Shown here: piece after piece, positions 16,593 to 25,668 of the stretch | Position numbering within the stretch: the first letter of the stretch is position 1 | Layout of the letters: each line of letters begins with the position of its first letter | DNA from: Rhodospirillaceae bacterium | GTDB lineage: Bacteria > Pseudomonadota > Alphaproteobacteria > Rhodospirillales > Casp-alpha2 | Direction of reading: 5' to 3' | DNA length: 40,937 nt | NCBI GenBank assembly: GCA_002686255.1 | Contig: NZAZ01000100.1 | Span: 1-40,937, forward strand | Position numbers and translations under genes: made by a program | Notes under the pieces: generated by a model | What the model was told of the DNA's origin: nothing | The model's database searches: none | The model's input: only the letters and a program-made list of their open reading frames with translations

Positions 16593-18818
16593 CTATTTGG
16601 TGGCGGCGATGAAGACGCCGTCCCAATCGGGGTCCGGTGGATTGACTTCGAAGTCGGCGATGCGGGATTCGTAGAGGTCGTAGAGGAAGTCCAGCCCATA
16701 GGGCTCGCAAAGGGTTCGGCATTCCTTGATCTTCGCCTTGGTGTTGTCCCATTCCTGGGCCCGGTAGGTGGCGATCATTATTTCGTGGTTTTTGCGCAGG
16801 TTCCGGAAATCCGGGCTCTGTTCCATCTCATCGTCGCCGAGAAGGGCGAAGATGTTGACCCCAACCGTCTTGCCCTTGACCTGAATAAGGTCCAGCTCGA
16901 TGGTCGCCATATCCGGCACCTGGGTCCAGGTATCGTGCCCGAGGACGATGTCGACGCCATAAGACTTGCTTTGCCCTTCGAGCCGGGACGCCAGATTGAC
17001 GATGTCGCCGAGCACCGAATAGTCGAAACGCTGGTCGGATCCCACGTTGCCGACCACCGCCATCCCGGAATTTAGCCCCAGGCCCACTTTCAACGGGATG
17101 TGCTTGCGGCCTTCCTCTTCCGCCTCTTTTTCCAGGCGTTCGTTCAAGGGGCCCATTTCGTCCAGTATCGCCAACGCCGACAGACAGCCGTTCCGGGCAT
17201 GGTCCGGATCGTCCAAGGGCGCGTTCCAGAACGCCATGATGCAGTCGCCCATGTACTTGTCGACGGTACCCAGGCGCTTCAAAATCTCGTTCGTCAACGG
17301 CGTCAGCAGCTTGTTGATGAGGCTGGTCAGGCCGACGGCGTCGAACTGTTCGGAAATGGTGGTAAAGCCGCGCACGTCGCAGAACAACAATGTCAATTCG
17401 CGCTCCTCGCCGCCGAGCTTGAGTTCGCCCGGGTTCTCGGCGACGCGGCTGACCATGTCCGGCGAAAGATATTTGGAAAAGGCGTCCCGGGTCTGGCGCC
17501 GTTGGGCTTCTTCCTTGGCGTAACTGGTATAGGTGAGGACGGTATAGAGAAGCAGGATCGATATGACCGCATAGCCGGCGTCGAACAACATCCGGTGTTC
17601 GGCGAACAGGTACCATGACGACCCCCCGGCGCCGCCGGCGACAAGCAGGAACAGCCCCATGGTCCATTTGGCGCCGGCCCAAGGGACCAGAATGATCATC
17701 GCCAGGCCGCCGAACAGGATCAACGCCAGCTCGGCGCCGATGAAATAATTGGGCCGCGACAGCCAAGCCTTGTGAAGCGCCGCCTCGATCAGTTGCACAT
17801 GCACCTCGACCCCCGGGATGACGGGCTCCGTCGGCACGGCGCGAATATCCAGAAGCCCGACCGCGGACGTGCCGACGATGGTCAGCTTGCCCTTGATCAG
17901 CGCCGGGTCGGCGGTTCCGTTCAGCACGTCCTTGGCCGATACGTATTTGGATTTGTCGCTTTTCGAGAAATACGGCCACACTCGGCCGCGGTTGTCGGTC
18001 GGAATCTGGAGATTCTTATGCACGCCCAGAAAGGTAATGCCGGCGGCGTTGGCCTTGACCAGAAGGGATTTGCGGTTAAACGCGACTCTCAGCATCTCGA
18101 TCGACAGCGACGGATATAGTCCGTCTTCATAGACGAACAGCGTCGGCACCCTTCTGATGATGCCGTCCCGTTCCGGCACCAGGGAAAAAATGCCGTGGCC
18201 GGCGGCCGGCTTTTCAATCACCGGTACGTTGCGGATCAGCGACTGGAACTGAAACAGGAAGAGGGCAGGGTTGACGTTCTTACCCTGCTTCAGAAGTGCC
18301 ACGGATTTCTTGATCGGCGGGCCCATTTTGGTCTCCAGCTTCTCCCAGAAACCGGCTTGGCCCAACACGACACGGCTTCTGCGGATCGCCCGGGCCATGA
18401 TTTCGTCGTTGCTGGGAAGCGCCCTAAGCTTGGCCTTGGTGGCCTTGTCGAGGCCGACCACGGTATCCGGAATTTTATTCGGATTCATCCTGTCCGGCTC
18501 GGCGAACACGATGTCGAAGGCGACCAGGGCGGCGCCCATCTGCGTAAGGTTCTCGATGAGCTTGGCGACGGTGGTCCGCGGCCATGGCCATTGGCCGATT
18601 TCGGCCAGGCTTTTCTCGTCGAGGTCGATGATGGTGACCGGCTTGCCCTGAGGCGGGGGAATTTCACGCGGTTTCTGCTGTTGGTAAAAATCGAACGTCT
18701 TCAGGCGCAGGAACTGCACCGGATAGGGGTCGACGTAATACAGGAACATAAACCCCACCAGGAGGGCCGTGCCCAAAAGCCTCTCGAAGCTGAAGGCGGA
18801 GCGCAGGAACTTAAGCAT
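16593..18818 (-). CDS. CHASE2-domain class III adenylate/guanylate cyclase
   Basis: This 741-aa membrane cyclase has one N-terminal membrane helix (residues about 12-30), an extracytoplasmic CHASE2 sensor (about 40-330, with VTIIDLDEKSLAEIGQWPWPR and ALVAFDIVFAEPD), then three closely spaced membrane helices (about 345-425). A cytoplasmic cyclase domain follows (about 465-650), with FCDVRGFTTISEQ, VDKYMGDCIMAFWNAP and FDYSVLGDIVNLASRLEG. The catalytic Asp residues, the purine-selecting Lys and the Asn/Arg pair are present. ATG 18818 is preferred over 18851 because GGAGGG lies 9 bases upstream and the hydrophobic start follows directly. The C-terminal 90 residues resemble those of the convergent cyclase, ending in DWDGVFIAATK versus DWNGVWVMTSK. 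The stimulus is unknown. Confidence 0.92.
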   Translation of the reverse strand: MLKFLRSAFSFERLLGTALLVGFMFLYYVDPYPVQFLRLKTFDFYQQQKPREIPPPQGKPVTIIDLDEKSLAEIGQWPWPRTTVAKLIENLTQMGAALVAFDIVFAEPDRMNPNKIPDTVVGLDKATKAKLRALPSNDEIMARAIRRSRVVLGQAGFWEKLETKMGPPIKKSVALLKQGKNVNPALFLFQFQSLIRNVPVIEKPAAGHGIFSLVPERDGIIRRVPTLFVYEDGLYPSLSIEMLRVAFNRKSLLVKANAAGITFLGVHKNLQIPTDNRGRVWPYFSKSDKSKYVSAKDVLNGTADPALIKGKLTIVGTSAVGLLDIRAVPTEPVIPGVEVHVQLIEAALHKAWLSRPNYFIGAELALILFGGLAMIILVPWAGAKWTMGLFLLVAGGAGGSSWYLFAEHRMLFDAGYAVISILLLYTVLTYTSYAKEEAQRRQTRDAFSKYLSPDMVSRVAENPGELKLGGEERELTLLFCDVRGFTTISEQFDAVGLTSLINKLLTPLTNEILKRLGTVDKYMGDCIMAFWNAPLDDPDHARNGCLSALAILDEMGPLNERLEKEAEEEGRKHIPLKVGLGLNSGMAVVGNVGSDQRFDYSVLGDIVNLASRLEGQSKSYGVDIVLGHDTWTQVPDMATIELDLIQVKGKTVGVNIFALLGDDEMEQSPDFRNLRKNHEIMIATYRAQEWDNTKAKIKECRTLCEPYGLDFLYDLYESRIADFEVNPPDPDWDGVFIAATK

Positions 18819-19130
18819 CCGGCCGCCCTCCACGGCCCCGGGCGAAACCATTAAAACGAATCCCGAACTTCGTCACCGGCCTTCAACCCCCAAAATTGGC
18901 TCCCGGGCACACGGTACTACACAGGTCCGCCGTTTTGGGGTCAAGCCGTAATTCTCGGCCCGTTCGGGTGCCCCATGCCCGCCGATTGGCCTGAAACCAC
19001 CGTCAGCCCCCGCCGATGGGGCGCCGGTTTCGAAAACGGATGCCTTAGGATCCAAGGCCCCGCCAGCGCCATAAAATCGCCGCCAACATGGGCTAGCGTC
19101 AGGGGTTCCGGAGCCGTATATTTATTGCCC
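18819..19130. other. Divergent intergenic region, cyclase / type I secretion ABC
   Basis: This 312-bp stretch lies between two divergent genes and should contain both promoters. I see no convincing ORF and no strong inverted repeat. A GGAG at about 19110 is far (about 17 bases) from the ABC-protein ATG. Confidence 0.4.
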
Positions 19131-21416
19131 ATGAGCGAACCCTCTTCACGCGCCTGGCTCAAGCCCTTCCTGAAGCCGCTGAAGCCGATTTTCCGCGAGG
19201 TTTTGGCGATGTCGCTTTTCGTCAACCTGTTGGCGCTCGCGGTGCCGGTGTTCACGCTTCAGGTCTATGACCGGGTGATCGCCAGCGCCGGGATCGGCAC
19301 CCTTTGGGGCCTGGTCATCGGCATGATTTTCGTCATGGTCTTCGACTACATCCTGCGCATGGCCCGGTCCCGGATCATGCAGACGGTGGCCTTGCGGATC
19401 GATGTCCTGGTCGGACAGCGGCTGTTCGACAAGCTGATGGCGCTGCCGCTGCACATGCTGGAGTCCAAGCCGGCGAACCACTGGCAATCGCTTTTCCGCG
19501 ACGTCGACGTGGTCCGCAACACGCTTTCCGGCGCCTCGGCGCTGTTGGTGGCGGATCTGCCGTTCGCGGTCGTGTTTTTGGGCGTGATCCTGGTCATCGC
19601 GCTGCCCATCGCCTGGGTTCTTTTGATCATCATGCCGGCTTTCATGTTCGTGGCCTGGAAATCGGGTAACACCATGGCCGTCGCCAACCAGGCAGAGCGC
19701 CAGACGACGCAAAGCCGCGACAGCCTGATCGCCGAAATGATCAGCGGCCGCACCACCATCAAGGCGCTGGCGCTGGATCAGTCCATGCGGCCGCTTTGGG
19801 CGGAAAAACACGCCGAAAACATAGAACAGTCCATCATGCGCGGGGCCAAGACCGACACCTTTTCCAACCTCGGCGGCAGCCTGACCATGTTCACTTCGTT
19901 GTGCCTGACGTCCGTCGGCGCCATCGCCATCATGAACCAGTCGCTGACCATGGGGGCGCTGATCGCCACCAACATGCTGAGCGGCCGGCTTTTGGGGCCG
20001 CTCAATCAACTGGTCGGGCAATGGCGCACCTTCAACGGCTTCAAGCAGGCGGTCGACCGTCTGGGCGAGGTTTTCTCCATCGAGGGCGAGCTCGAGGAAA
20101 GCGAAATCAAGTTGGAACGCCCGACGGGCGAGATCGAATTGCAAGGCGTCACTTTCGCCTTCGGCGAGGACATGGCGCCGGTGGTCGACAGCGTGTCGAC
20201 CACTATCAAACCCCGCAGCGTTCACGCCCTGGTGGGGCGCAACGGCAGCGGCAAGACGACGCTGCTGAAGATCATCCAGGGCCTCTATCCCCCGACCAGC
20301 GGGCGGGTGCTGCTGGACGGCGCCGACATCACCCAGTTCACCCGCATCGAGATGGCCCACTGGATGGGCTATGTGCCCCAGGAATCGGTGTTGTTCGCCG
20401 GCAACGTGCGCGACAACATCATCCACCGCTATCCGGAGGCCTCGGACGAAGAAATCATCAAGGCGGCGACCGCCGCCGGCGTCCATCATTTCATCATCGA
20501 TCTGCCCGACGGCTACGGCACCGAGATCGGCGAGGCCGGAAGACGTCTGTCCGGGGGCCAACGTCAGCGGATCACTATTGCCCGGGCGCTTGTCGGCGAC
20601 CCGCCGGTGTTGTTGCTGGATGAACCGTCAAGCAGCCTCGACCGCCATGCGGAGCAGGAACTGCGCCAGACGTTGACCAACATCGGCAAGGAACGGACGG
20701 TTGTTATCGTCACCCACAGCCCGATTCTGCTGGCCGCCTGCAGCAACCTGGTGGCGCTGGACCGTGGCAAGGTCGCCTTGGCCGGCCCGTCGAAGGAAAT
20801 TCTGCCGAAGCTGTTCGGCCAGTCGCTGAAACCCGACGCCGCCGCCCCGGCTCCGGCACAACCGCCCCCCGGCCCTGCTGCGGCCCCGGCCGCACCGGTC
20901 AGGACGCCCCCCCCCGTCCCTGCTTCCGCCGCCCCGGCACCGGCGGCATCGCCACCCGCGGCCCCGAAAGCGCCATCCCCGGCGCCACGTCCCGCCCCGG
21001 CACCGGCGGCATCGCCACCTGCGGCCCCGAAAGCGCCGTCCCCAGCCCCGGCGGTGGCTCCTCCTGCTGCCGCGGCAGTGGTACAAGCCAAACCCGTTGC
21101 CGCACCGCGTCCGCCCCCGGCGCCACGTCCCGCCCCCGCCGCGCCAGCCCAATCCCCGGCACCGTCCCGGCCGGCCCCGTCGCCCCGACCGGCGCCTGGG
21201 CAGCAGGCGGCTCCTCAACCGGCTCCTCCTCCCCCGGCGCCGGCGGCGCCGGCAGCGCCCTCGACGGCCGATCCCAGTGTCCCGGCCGGCAACATGTTCC
21301 GCCTGCAGGGCGGCGAAGCGGCGGACGATCCCTATGCTGACCTCATTGACGCGGCCCGGAACAAGGCCCCCGTCGCCAAGTCCGGCTCCACACCCCCGGA
21401 GGGACGGAAACAATGA
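19131..21416 (+). CDS. Type I secretion system permease/ATPase with Pro/Ala-rich tail
   Basis: This 761-aa ABC half-transporter of the PrtD/HlyB group drives one-step protein export. The membrane domain covers about residues 20-305 (LLALAVPVFTLQVYDRV is typical). The ATPase domain covers about 345-565, with Walker A GRNGSGKTT, signature LSGGQRQRITIARAL and Walker B VLLLDEPSSSLD. No N-terminal C39 peptidase-like domain is present. The last 190 residues are an unusual Pro/Ala-rich, Lys-spaced tail encoded by partly tandem DNA, which normal family members lack. ATG 19131 starts the family-like sequence MSEPSSRAWLKPFLKPLKP. The stop overlaps the HlyD start as ATGA. No RTX-type substrate gene is nearby. 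Confidence 0.92.
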   Translation: MSEPSSRAWLKPFLKPLKPIFREVLAMSLFVNLLALAVPVFTLQVYDRVIASAGIGTLWGLVIGMIFVMVFDYILRMARSRIMQTVALRIDVLVGQRLFDKLMALPLHMLESKPANHWQSLFRDVDVVRNTLSGASALLVADLPFAVVFLGVILVIALPIAWVLLIIMPAFMFVAWKSGNTMAVANQAERQTTQSRDSLIAEMISGRTTIKALALDQSMRPLWAEKHAENIEQSIMRGAKTDTFSNLGGSLTMFTSLCLTSVGAIAIMNQSLTMGALIATNMLSGRLLGPLNQLVGQWRTFNGFKQAVDRLGEVFSIEGELEESEIKLERPTGEIELQGVTFAFGEDMAPVVDSVSTTIKPRSVHALVGRNGSGKTTLLKIIQGLYPPTSGRVLLDGADITQFTRIEMAHWMGYVPQESVLFAGNVRDNIIHRYPEASDEEIIKAATAAGVHHFIIDLPDGYGTEIGEAGRRLSGGQRQRITIARALVGDPPVLLLDEPSSSLDRHAEQELRQTLTNIGKERTVVIVTHSPILLAACSNLVALDRGKVALAGPSKEILPKLFGQSLKPDAAAPAPAQPPPGPAAAPAAPVRTPPPVPASAAPAPAASPPAAPKAPSPAPRPAPAPAASPPAAPKAPSPAPAVAPPAAAAVVQAKPVAAPRPPPAPRPAPAAPAQSPAPSRPAPSPRPAPGQQAAPQPAPPPPAPAAPAAPSTADPSVPAGNMFRLQGGEAADDPYADLIDAARNKAPVAKSGSTPPEGRKQ
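20931..21050 (+). repeat. 63-bp tandem duplication inside the ABC-protein tail
   Basis: A 63-bp unit beginning GCCCCGGCACCGGCGG at 20931 repeats at 20994 with few changes over its first 50 bases. It encodes a 21-residue repeat (PAPAASPPAAPKAPSPAP). The period is a multiple of three, so copy-number change would keep the frame. Confidence 0.75.
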
Positions 21417-22729
21417 CCACGGACATCCAATCGACCAGCTCCACCCGGCTTGACGCCCTTTTGGAAAGCAATCCGCTGCCTAGTTGGCGCATCTTCGCCT
21501 GGCCGGTGATGTTCATGCTGTTGGTGGTGTTCAGTTGGGCTTTTTTCGCCGAACTTGACGAAGTGGCGGTGGCCACGGGCGAAGTGATCCCGCAAGGCAA
21601 GATCAAGGTCATTCAGCACCTTGAAGGCGGCATCGTCGAGGAACTGTTCGTCGCCGAAGGCGACACGGTCAAGGAAGGCGATGCCCTGTTGCAGTTGGAT
21701 TTGGCGTCAACAGGCTCCAACCTGGAAGAACTTCAGGTACGCCTTGACAGCCAGTTTCTGGTCCGTGCCCGTCTGGTTGCCGAAGCGGAGGGCGGCAAGC
21801 TGGCCTTTCCAAAGGACGCCGCCGACCGCCGGCCGACCCTGGTTTCGACCCAGCGCCTTGCCTTCAAGGCCCGCAAGAAGGAACTGGCTTTGACGCTGAG
21901 GGTCTTGAAGGAGCAGGTGAAACAGCGCGTGTTGGAAATCCAGGAACTGAGCGCCCGGCAAAAGGCGGCGAAGCGCAATTACAAATTGGCCACGGAACGG
22001 CTGAAGATGTCGGCATCCCTGTTGACCCAGGGCCTGACCGCGAAAATGGACCACCTGGAGCTTGAGGCCGAGGTCGAAAGTCTCGACGGAGAAATGAAAA
22101 GCCTCAGGCCGGCGTTGCCCAAAGCCCGGGCGGCGGCCGAGGAATCGAAGCAGCGGCTAAAGGAAGGGGAAATCCGTTTCCGCCGCGAAGCCCAGGAGGA
22201 ACTGGGAAAGACCGAACAGGAAATCGCCCGCCTGAAGGAGCTTTTGACCCGGGTCACGGAACAGGGGTCCCGGGCCGAAATCAAAAGCCCCATCGACGGA
22301 GTGGTGAAGAACCTTCGCTACAACACCATCGGCGGTGTCATCAAGCCGGGCGAACCGATCCTGGAAATCGTCCCGACGGGGGAAAACCTAGTCATTCAAT
22401 CACGGCTCAACCCCACCGACCGCGGCTACGTGACCGAAGGGCAAAGCGCCCTGGTCAAGATTTCGACCTATGATTTCGCCCGCTACGGCGGCTTGGAAGG
22501 AACAGTGATCCAGTTGGCGCCCGACACCACCGTCGACGAGAACGGCCAGCCGTATTTCCGTGTTATCGTGCAAACGGATAAGAATTATCTTGGCGAGGAA
22601 GAAGGTTCGCTTCCGATCGTTCCCGGCATGCAGGCCACCGTCGACATCCATACGGGCAACAAAACGGTCATGGACTACCTGATCAAACCCGTCCTGAAAC
22701 TCCGCCACGAAGCATTCAGGGAGCGTTAA
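21413..22729 (+). CDS. HlyD family type I secretion membrane-fusion protein
   Basis: This 438-aa periplasmic adaptor would link the ABC protein to TolC. One N-terminal membrane helix (about residues 28-48) is followed by the beta-barrel/lipoyl start (EVIPQGKIKVIQHLEGGIVEEL). A long alpha-helical hairpin rich in Lys/Glu comes next (about 120-290), then the returning lipoyl half (AEIKSPIDGVVKNLRYNTIGGVIKPGEPILEIVP) and the conserved C-terminal beta domain ending VMDYLIKPVLKLRHEAFRER. ATG 21413 overlaps the stop of the ABC gene by four bases, so translation is coupled. The outer-membrane partner is probably the TolC at 2460-3842. Confidence 0.95.
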   Translation: MTTDIQSTSSTRLDALLESNPLPSWRIFAWPVMFMLLVVFSWAFFAELDEVAVATGEVIPQGKIKVIQHLEGGIVEELFVAEGDTVKEGDALLQLDLASTGSNLEELQVRLDSQFLVRARLVAEAEGGKLAFPKDAADRRPTLVSTQRLAFKARKKELALTLRVLKEQVKQRVLEIQELSARQKAAKRNYKLATERLKMSASLLTQGLTAKMDHLELEAEVESLDGEMKSLRPALPKARAAAEESKQRLKEGEIRFRREAQEELGKTEQEIARLKELLTRVTEQGSRAEIKSPIDGVVKNLRYNTIGGVIKPGEPILEIVPTGENLVIQSRLNPTDRGYVTEGQSALVKISTYDFARYGGLEGTVIQLAPDTTVDENGQPYFRVIVQTDKNYLGEEEGSLPIVPGMQATVDIHTGNKTVMDYLIKPVLKLRHEAFRER

Positions 22730-22887
22730 TCGACGTCGGAGGAATGAATTGAACGTCCTTTTTGTTCATTTATCGGATTGCGGCATTACTGATTAAAAAT
22801 TTTTCAAGGATTCAGCATCAAGGTTAGGTGTTTAGTCCCGGAATGTGGTGGCATCGATTATACTGATCGATCATCACGGCAGACACT

Positions 22888-23107
22888 ATGGAGGACGATA
22901 CTACACGGCAGCGCCAAGACGATGCGCGCGATCAGAGTGGCAATGCAGCGATCGCAAGCTTCGATCGAAGAGTTGAGTGAGCGATATGATCTCAACCCGA
23001 AGACCGTTATGAAGTGGAAGAAACGGGAGAAAGAAGCCCAGGCCGCCCAACAACCGGCCACTCCCGAAACGCCGGCGGCAACCCCGGTCCCCGCCCCCGC
23101 CGGCTAG
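22888..23107 (+). pseudogene. Truncated transposase-type HTH ORF
   Basis: The frame ending at 23107 reads ILHGSAKT, then AMQRSQASIEELSERYDLN and PKTVMKWKKR. This closely resembles the N-terminal helix-turn-helix of IS481-type or related transposases (ILHGSATT, then LAKRYGINPKTVAKWKKR). The catalytic DDE region is missing. After the HTH the protein ends in a short Pro/Ala tail (PATPETPAATPVPAPAG). The natural start (ATG 22888) is one base out of frame with ILHGSA, so the internal ATG 22922 would have to be used. It is either a decayed insertion sequence or a small HTH protein left after loss of the catalytic domain. I find no terminal inverted repeats around it. Confidence 0.55.
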
Positions 23108-23149
23108 GAAATTCCCCAGGGAACGCCGCCGGGGAAATAAACCAAAAAA

Positions 23150-23974
23150 TTATTCGAGGATGATTTCCATGCCTTCGCGGCATACGAAGGCGCCATCCCA
23201 GGCTTCGGCGGCTTCGGCGGCGAGCTTGTCCATGAAATCGTCGTCGTGGTCCGGCTCATGGTGGAAAATGGCAAACTGTTTGGCATCCGCCGCTTGGCAC
23301 AGGCGCATGCCTTCATTCCAGGTCGAATGGCCCCAACCGATTTTCGAGGGGAATTCGTCCTCCGTATAGGTACTGTCGTAAATGACCAAATCGGCGCCTT
23401 CGATCAAACCGAGGATGTTCTGGTCCGGCTGACCCGGCACGTGTTCGGTATCGGTCACGTAAACCGCAGACTTGCCGCCGTGTTCGATTCGGTAACCCGT
23501 GGCCCCGTTGGGATGGTTCAAGGGCGCGGTCTGGATGTTGACGTCGTCATAGAGTTGGAAGCTGTCACCGGCCTCGAAATCCTCGAACTGAAGGTCCGCC
23601 TGCATGGCTTCGAGGGGAACCGGGAACATAGGGTTGTTCATTTGCGAGGACAGGATCTCCTTGATGCCCCCATGGCCGGTCAAATGGCCGGCCATGATGG
23701 TAATCGTATTCTTCGGGTCATAGGCGGGAACGAAAAAGGGAAAGCCCATGATGTGGTCCCAATGGGTATGGGTCAGAAGCATATGGGAAACGCGGTCGCC
23801 GTTGGAGACGAGGGATCCGCCAAAGTTCCTTATCCCGGTGCCAGCATCCATAACGAAATTATGATCCCCCGCCCGCACCTCGATGCAGCTGGTGTTGCCG
23901 CCGTATTTCATGTGGCTGGGATTCGCACAGGAGATGCTTCCGCGTACACCCCAGAATTTCAGCTTTAGAGCCAT
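23150..23974 (-). CDS. MBL-fold metallo-hydrolase
   Basis: This is a 274-aa protein with the metallo-beta-lactamase fold. The metal motif is THTHWDH (near residues 69-75). Further ligands are expected in the NHPNG, TDTEH and FHHEPDHDD segments, and the fold starts with the typical MKLKFWGVRGSI-type strand followed by GGNTSCIEV. Close relatives include phosphodiesterase-like and RNase Z-like enzymes. No substrate can be assigned, although hydrolysis of a cyclic nucleotide is one possibility given the two cyclases nearby. The gene stands alone on the minus strand, and a perfect palindrome lies about 100 bp upstream at 24075-24099. Confidence 0.85.
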   Translation of the reverse strand: MALKLKFWGVRGSISCANPSHMKYGGNTSCIEVRAGDHNFVMDAGTGIRNFGGSLVSNGDRVSHMLLTHTHWDHIMGFPFFVPAYDPKNTITIMAGHLTGHGGIKEILSSQMNNPMFPVPLEAMQADLQFEDFEAGDSFQLYDDVNIQTAPLNHPNGATGYRIEHGGKSAVYVTDTEHVPGQPDQNILGLIEGADLVIYDSTYTEDEFPSKIGWGHSTWNEGMRLCQAADAKQFAIFHHEPDHDDDFMDKLAAEAAEAWDGAFVCREGMEIILE

Positions 23975-24074
23975 ATCACTTTTGACGTTTTTGGAAACCG
24001 GGCCGTTTATTTGCTTTTTCGGGCTATAGTCCGGGGATCACGAAAAAATTGCCGACTTCGGAAGTTGGTTATTT

Positions 24075-24099
24075 ATATGCCCTATTTCTTAGGGCATAT
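24075..24099. promoter_or_regulatory. Perfect 10-bp inverted repeat upstream of the MBL-fold gene
   Basis: ATATGCCCTA and TAGGGCATAT form perfect 10-bp arms around a TTTCT loop. No T-tract follows on either strand, so an operator for a dimeric regulator is more likely than a terminator. It lies in the 373-bp gap (23975-24347) between the 5' end of the MBL gene and the 3' end of rpoH. No gene is seen in the rest of that gap. Confidence 0.45.
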
Positions 24100-24257
24100 G
24101 AAGTGATGAGTGTCACATTTTTCTTACCTCAGCCTGAACACCGGCGATTATGTCGATAAAAAATGTGGAATTTCCCCTTCCCTGGCCAAAGAGGCTTTCC
24201 TGAGACCAAGGCGTCATATTCTTAGGCCCGCCCGGAAACAGGCGGCGGGAACGCCAA

Positions 24258-24280
24258 GGGGGGGGCCTGGCGCCCCCCCC
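24258..24280 (-). terminator. G8/C8 hairpin downstream of rpoH
   Basis: Eight G (24258-24265) face eight C (24273-24280) around a seven-base loop, about 70 bases after the rpoH stop on the minus strand. The stem is very stable but no U-rich run follows, so its role as a terminator is uncertain. Confidence 0.35.
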
Positions 24281-24347
24281 GGTCCTAAGGATGATTTTTC
24301 GGGAATCCCGGAACCGGCCTCGGGGACTGAGGATTCGGTTCCGTCTT

Positions 24348-25229
24348 TTAGGCTTCGGGTTCTTCGGCGATTACCGCCGTCACCGCTTTTTGGACCTTGT
24401 CAAAGGCCCGCACCTCAAGCTGGCGAATCCGCTCGCGGCTGATGCCGTATTCCTTGCCGAGTTCCTCCAGCGTCATCGGATCGTCCTTCAGCCGCCGCTC
24501 GGTGAAAATATGGCGTTCGCGTTCCGGCAGCGCCTTCAGCGCCTGCCTGAGGACGGCGCTACGGTGGCCGAATTCTTCCGCCTCGGCGAATCGGCTTTCG
24601 GGGCTGGGGCTATTGTCGACCAGGGTATCCTGAAATTCGATGCCTTCCTCGTCATTGGACAAGGGCGCGTTCAGGGACAAGTCCCGGGTCGAAAGGCGGC
24701 GGTTCATATTGTTGATCTCGTCGGCGGAAACGCCCATGGTATCGGACAACTGCCGGGCCTGGTCCGGGGTCAGTTCACCGCTATCGAGGATATTGAGGCG
24801 GGCCTTAAGATTGCGCAGCGAGAAAAACAGTTTCTTCTGCGACGCCACCGTGCCCAACTTGACCATCGACCACGACTTCAAAATGTATTCGGTGATCGAC
24901 GCCCTGATCCACCACATGGCGTAGGTCGAGAGCCGGAAACCCAAACCCGGGTCGAATTTCTTTACCGCCTTCATCAGCCCGATGTTGCCTTCGGAAACCA
25001 AGTCGGCGACGGGAAGGCCGTAGCCCCGGTATTTCATGGCCATCTTCGCCACTAGGCGCAGGTGCGACGTCACCAGCTTATGGGCGGCTTCGGTGTCGCC
25101 CTTGTCGCGCCAGCGAACGGCAAGCATTTGCTCTTCTTCCTTCTCCAGCAGGGGAAAGCCCCACACTTCGCGGAAATACCGCGATAGGCCGCCTTCAACT
25201 GGAACCGCCGGTAAACTCAACGCTGTCAT
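24348..25229 (-). CDS. rpoH: RNA polymerase sigma-32 (heat-shock) factor
   Basis: This 293-aa group 3-like sigma-70 family factor directs heat-shock transcription. Region 2 contains HKLVTSHLRLVAKMAMKYRG and LVSEGNIGLMKAVKKFDP, then RLSTYAMWWIRASITEYIL. The RpoH box is QKKLFFSLRNLK, which distinguishes it from RpoD. Region 4 ends with the HTH in LEELGKEYGISRERIRQLE. The length is normal. The start is ATG 25229 with an AAGGG-type site upstream. It is read alone, after a 439-bp upstream space. Confidence 0.96.
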   Translation of the reverse strand: MTALSLPAVPVEGGLSRYFREVWGFPLLEKEEEQMLAVRWRDKGDTEAAHKLVTSHLRLVAKMAMKYRGYGLPVADLVSEGNIGLMKAVKKFDPGLGFRLSTYAMWWIRASITEYILKSWSMVKLGTVASQKKLFFSLRNLKARLNILDSGELTPDQARQLSDTMGVSADEINNMNRRLSTRDLSLNAPLSNDEEGIEFQDTLVDNSPSPESRFAEAEEFGHRSAVLRQALKALPERERHIFTERRLKDDPMTLEELGKEYGISRERIRQLEVRAFDKVQKAVTAVIAEEPEA

Positions 25230-25668
25230 AACTTAATTCCCTTTTCCTTCTTCTTCCGTTTCGGCGCCGGTTTTTTTGGTTTTTTATTGGACAACCCGGA
25301 CACCGTATTACGTGGCCTTCACTACAATCAGCCCCGTTCCATCGGCACGGTGCCGACGGCGGAGCATATGCCGCAGGTCACATCAGGGATATGAAAGGGT
25401 GTACGCGTCTTTGACGTTTGCGAACCACTCGCACATGGCCATATCCTCCGTTCGAAGCAATAAGCCTACTGGCCCACCATTCGGTCAGACCAACTTTTTG
25501 CTGGCCCCAATGGGCACCAGCGACAGCAACCATAATACCCAAAAAACGGCAAAAGTCAAGGATTTAGGATAAAAATACTTAAATTTCAATAAGTTAATGT
25601 ATTTCGCCTGAATTCCGCCCCGATGGCGAAAAGACGCGCCGAAGGAAGGGGGTACGGAATAAACGGGA
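25230..25668. other. 439-bp intergenic region upstream of rpoH
   Basis: I find no gene here. A 98-codon plus-strand frame (25276-25572) has no family features and no ribosome-binding site. A poly-pyrimidine stretch lies just before the rpoH ATG on the plus strand (poly-purine in the leader). The rpoH promoter must lie here, but no single -35/-10 pair stands out. The left part before the mlaA stop is AT-rich. Confidence 0.4.

Noticed and set aside
23246..23968. A 240-codon plus-strand frame across the MBL-fold gene
   Set aside because: The minus strand carries the THTHWDH motif and a complete fold, so the plus frame is a shadow.
25276..25572. A 98-codon plus-strand frame upstream of rpoH
   Set aside because: It has no ribosome-binding site, no domain, and an amino-acid mix unlike real proteins in this genome.
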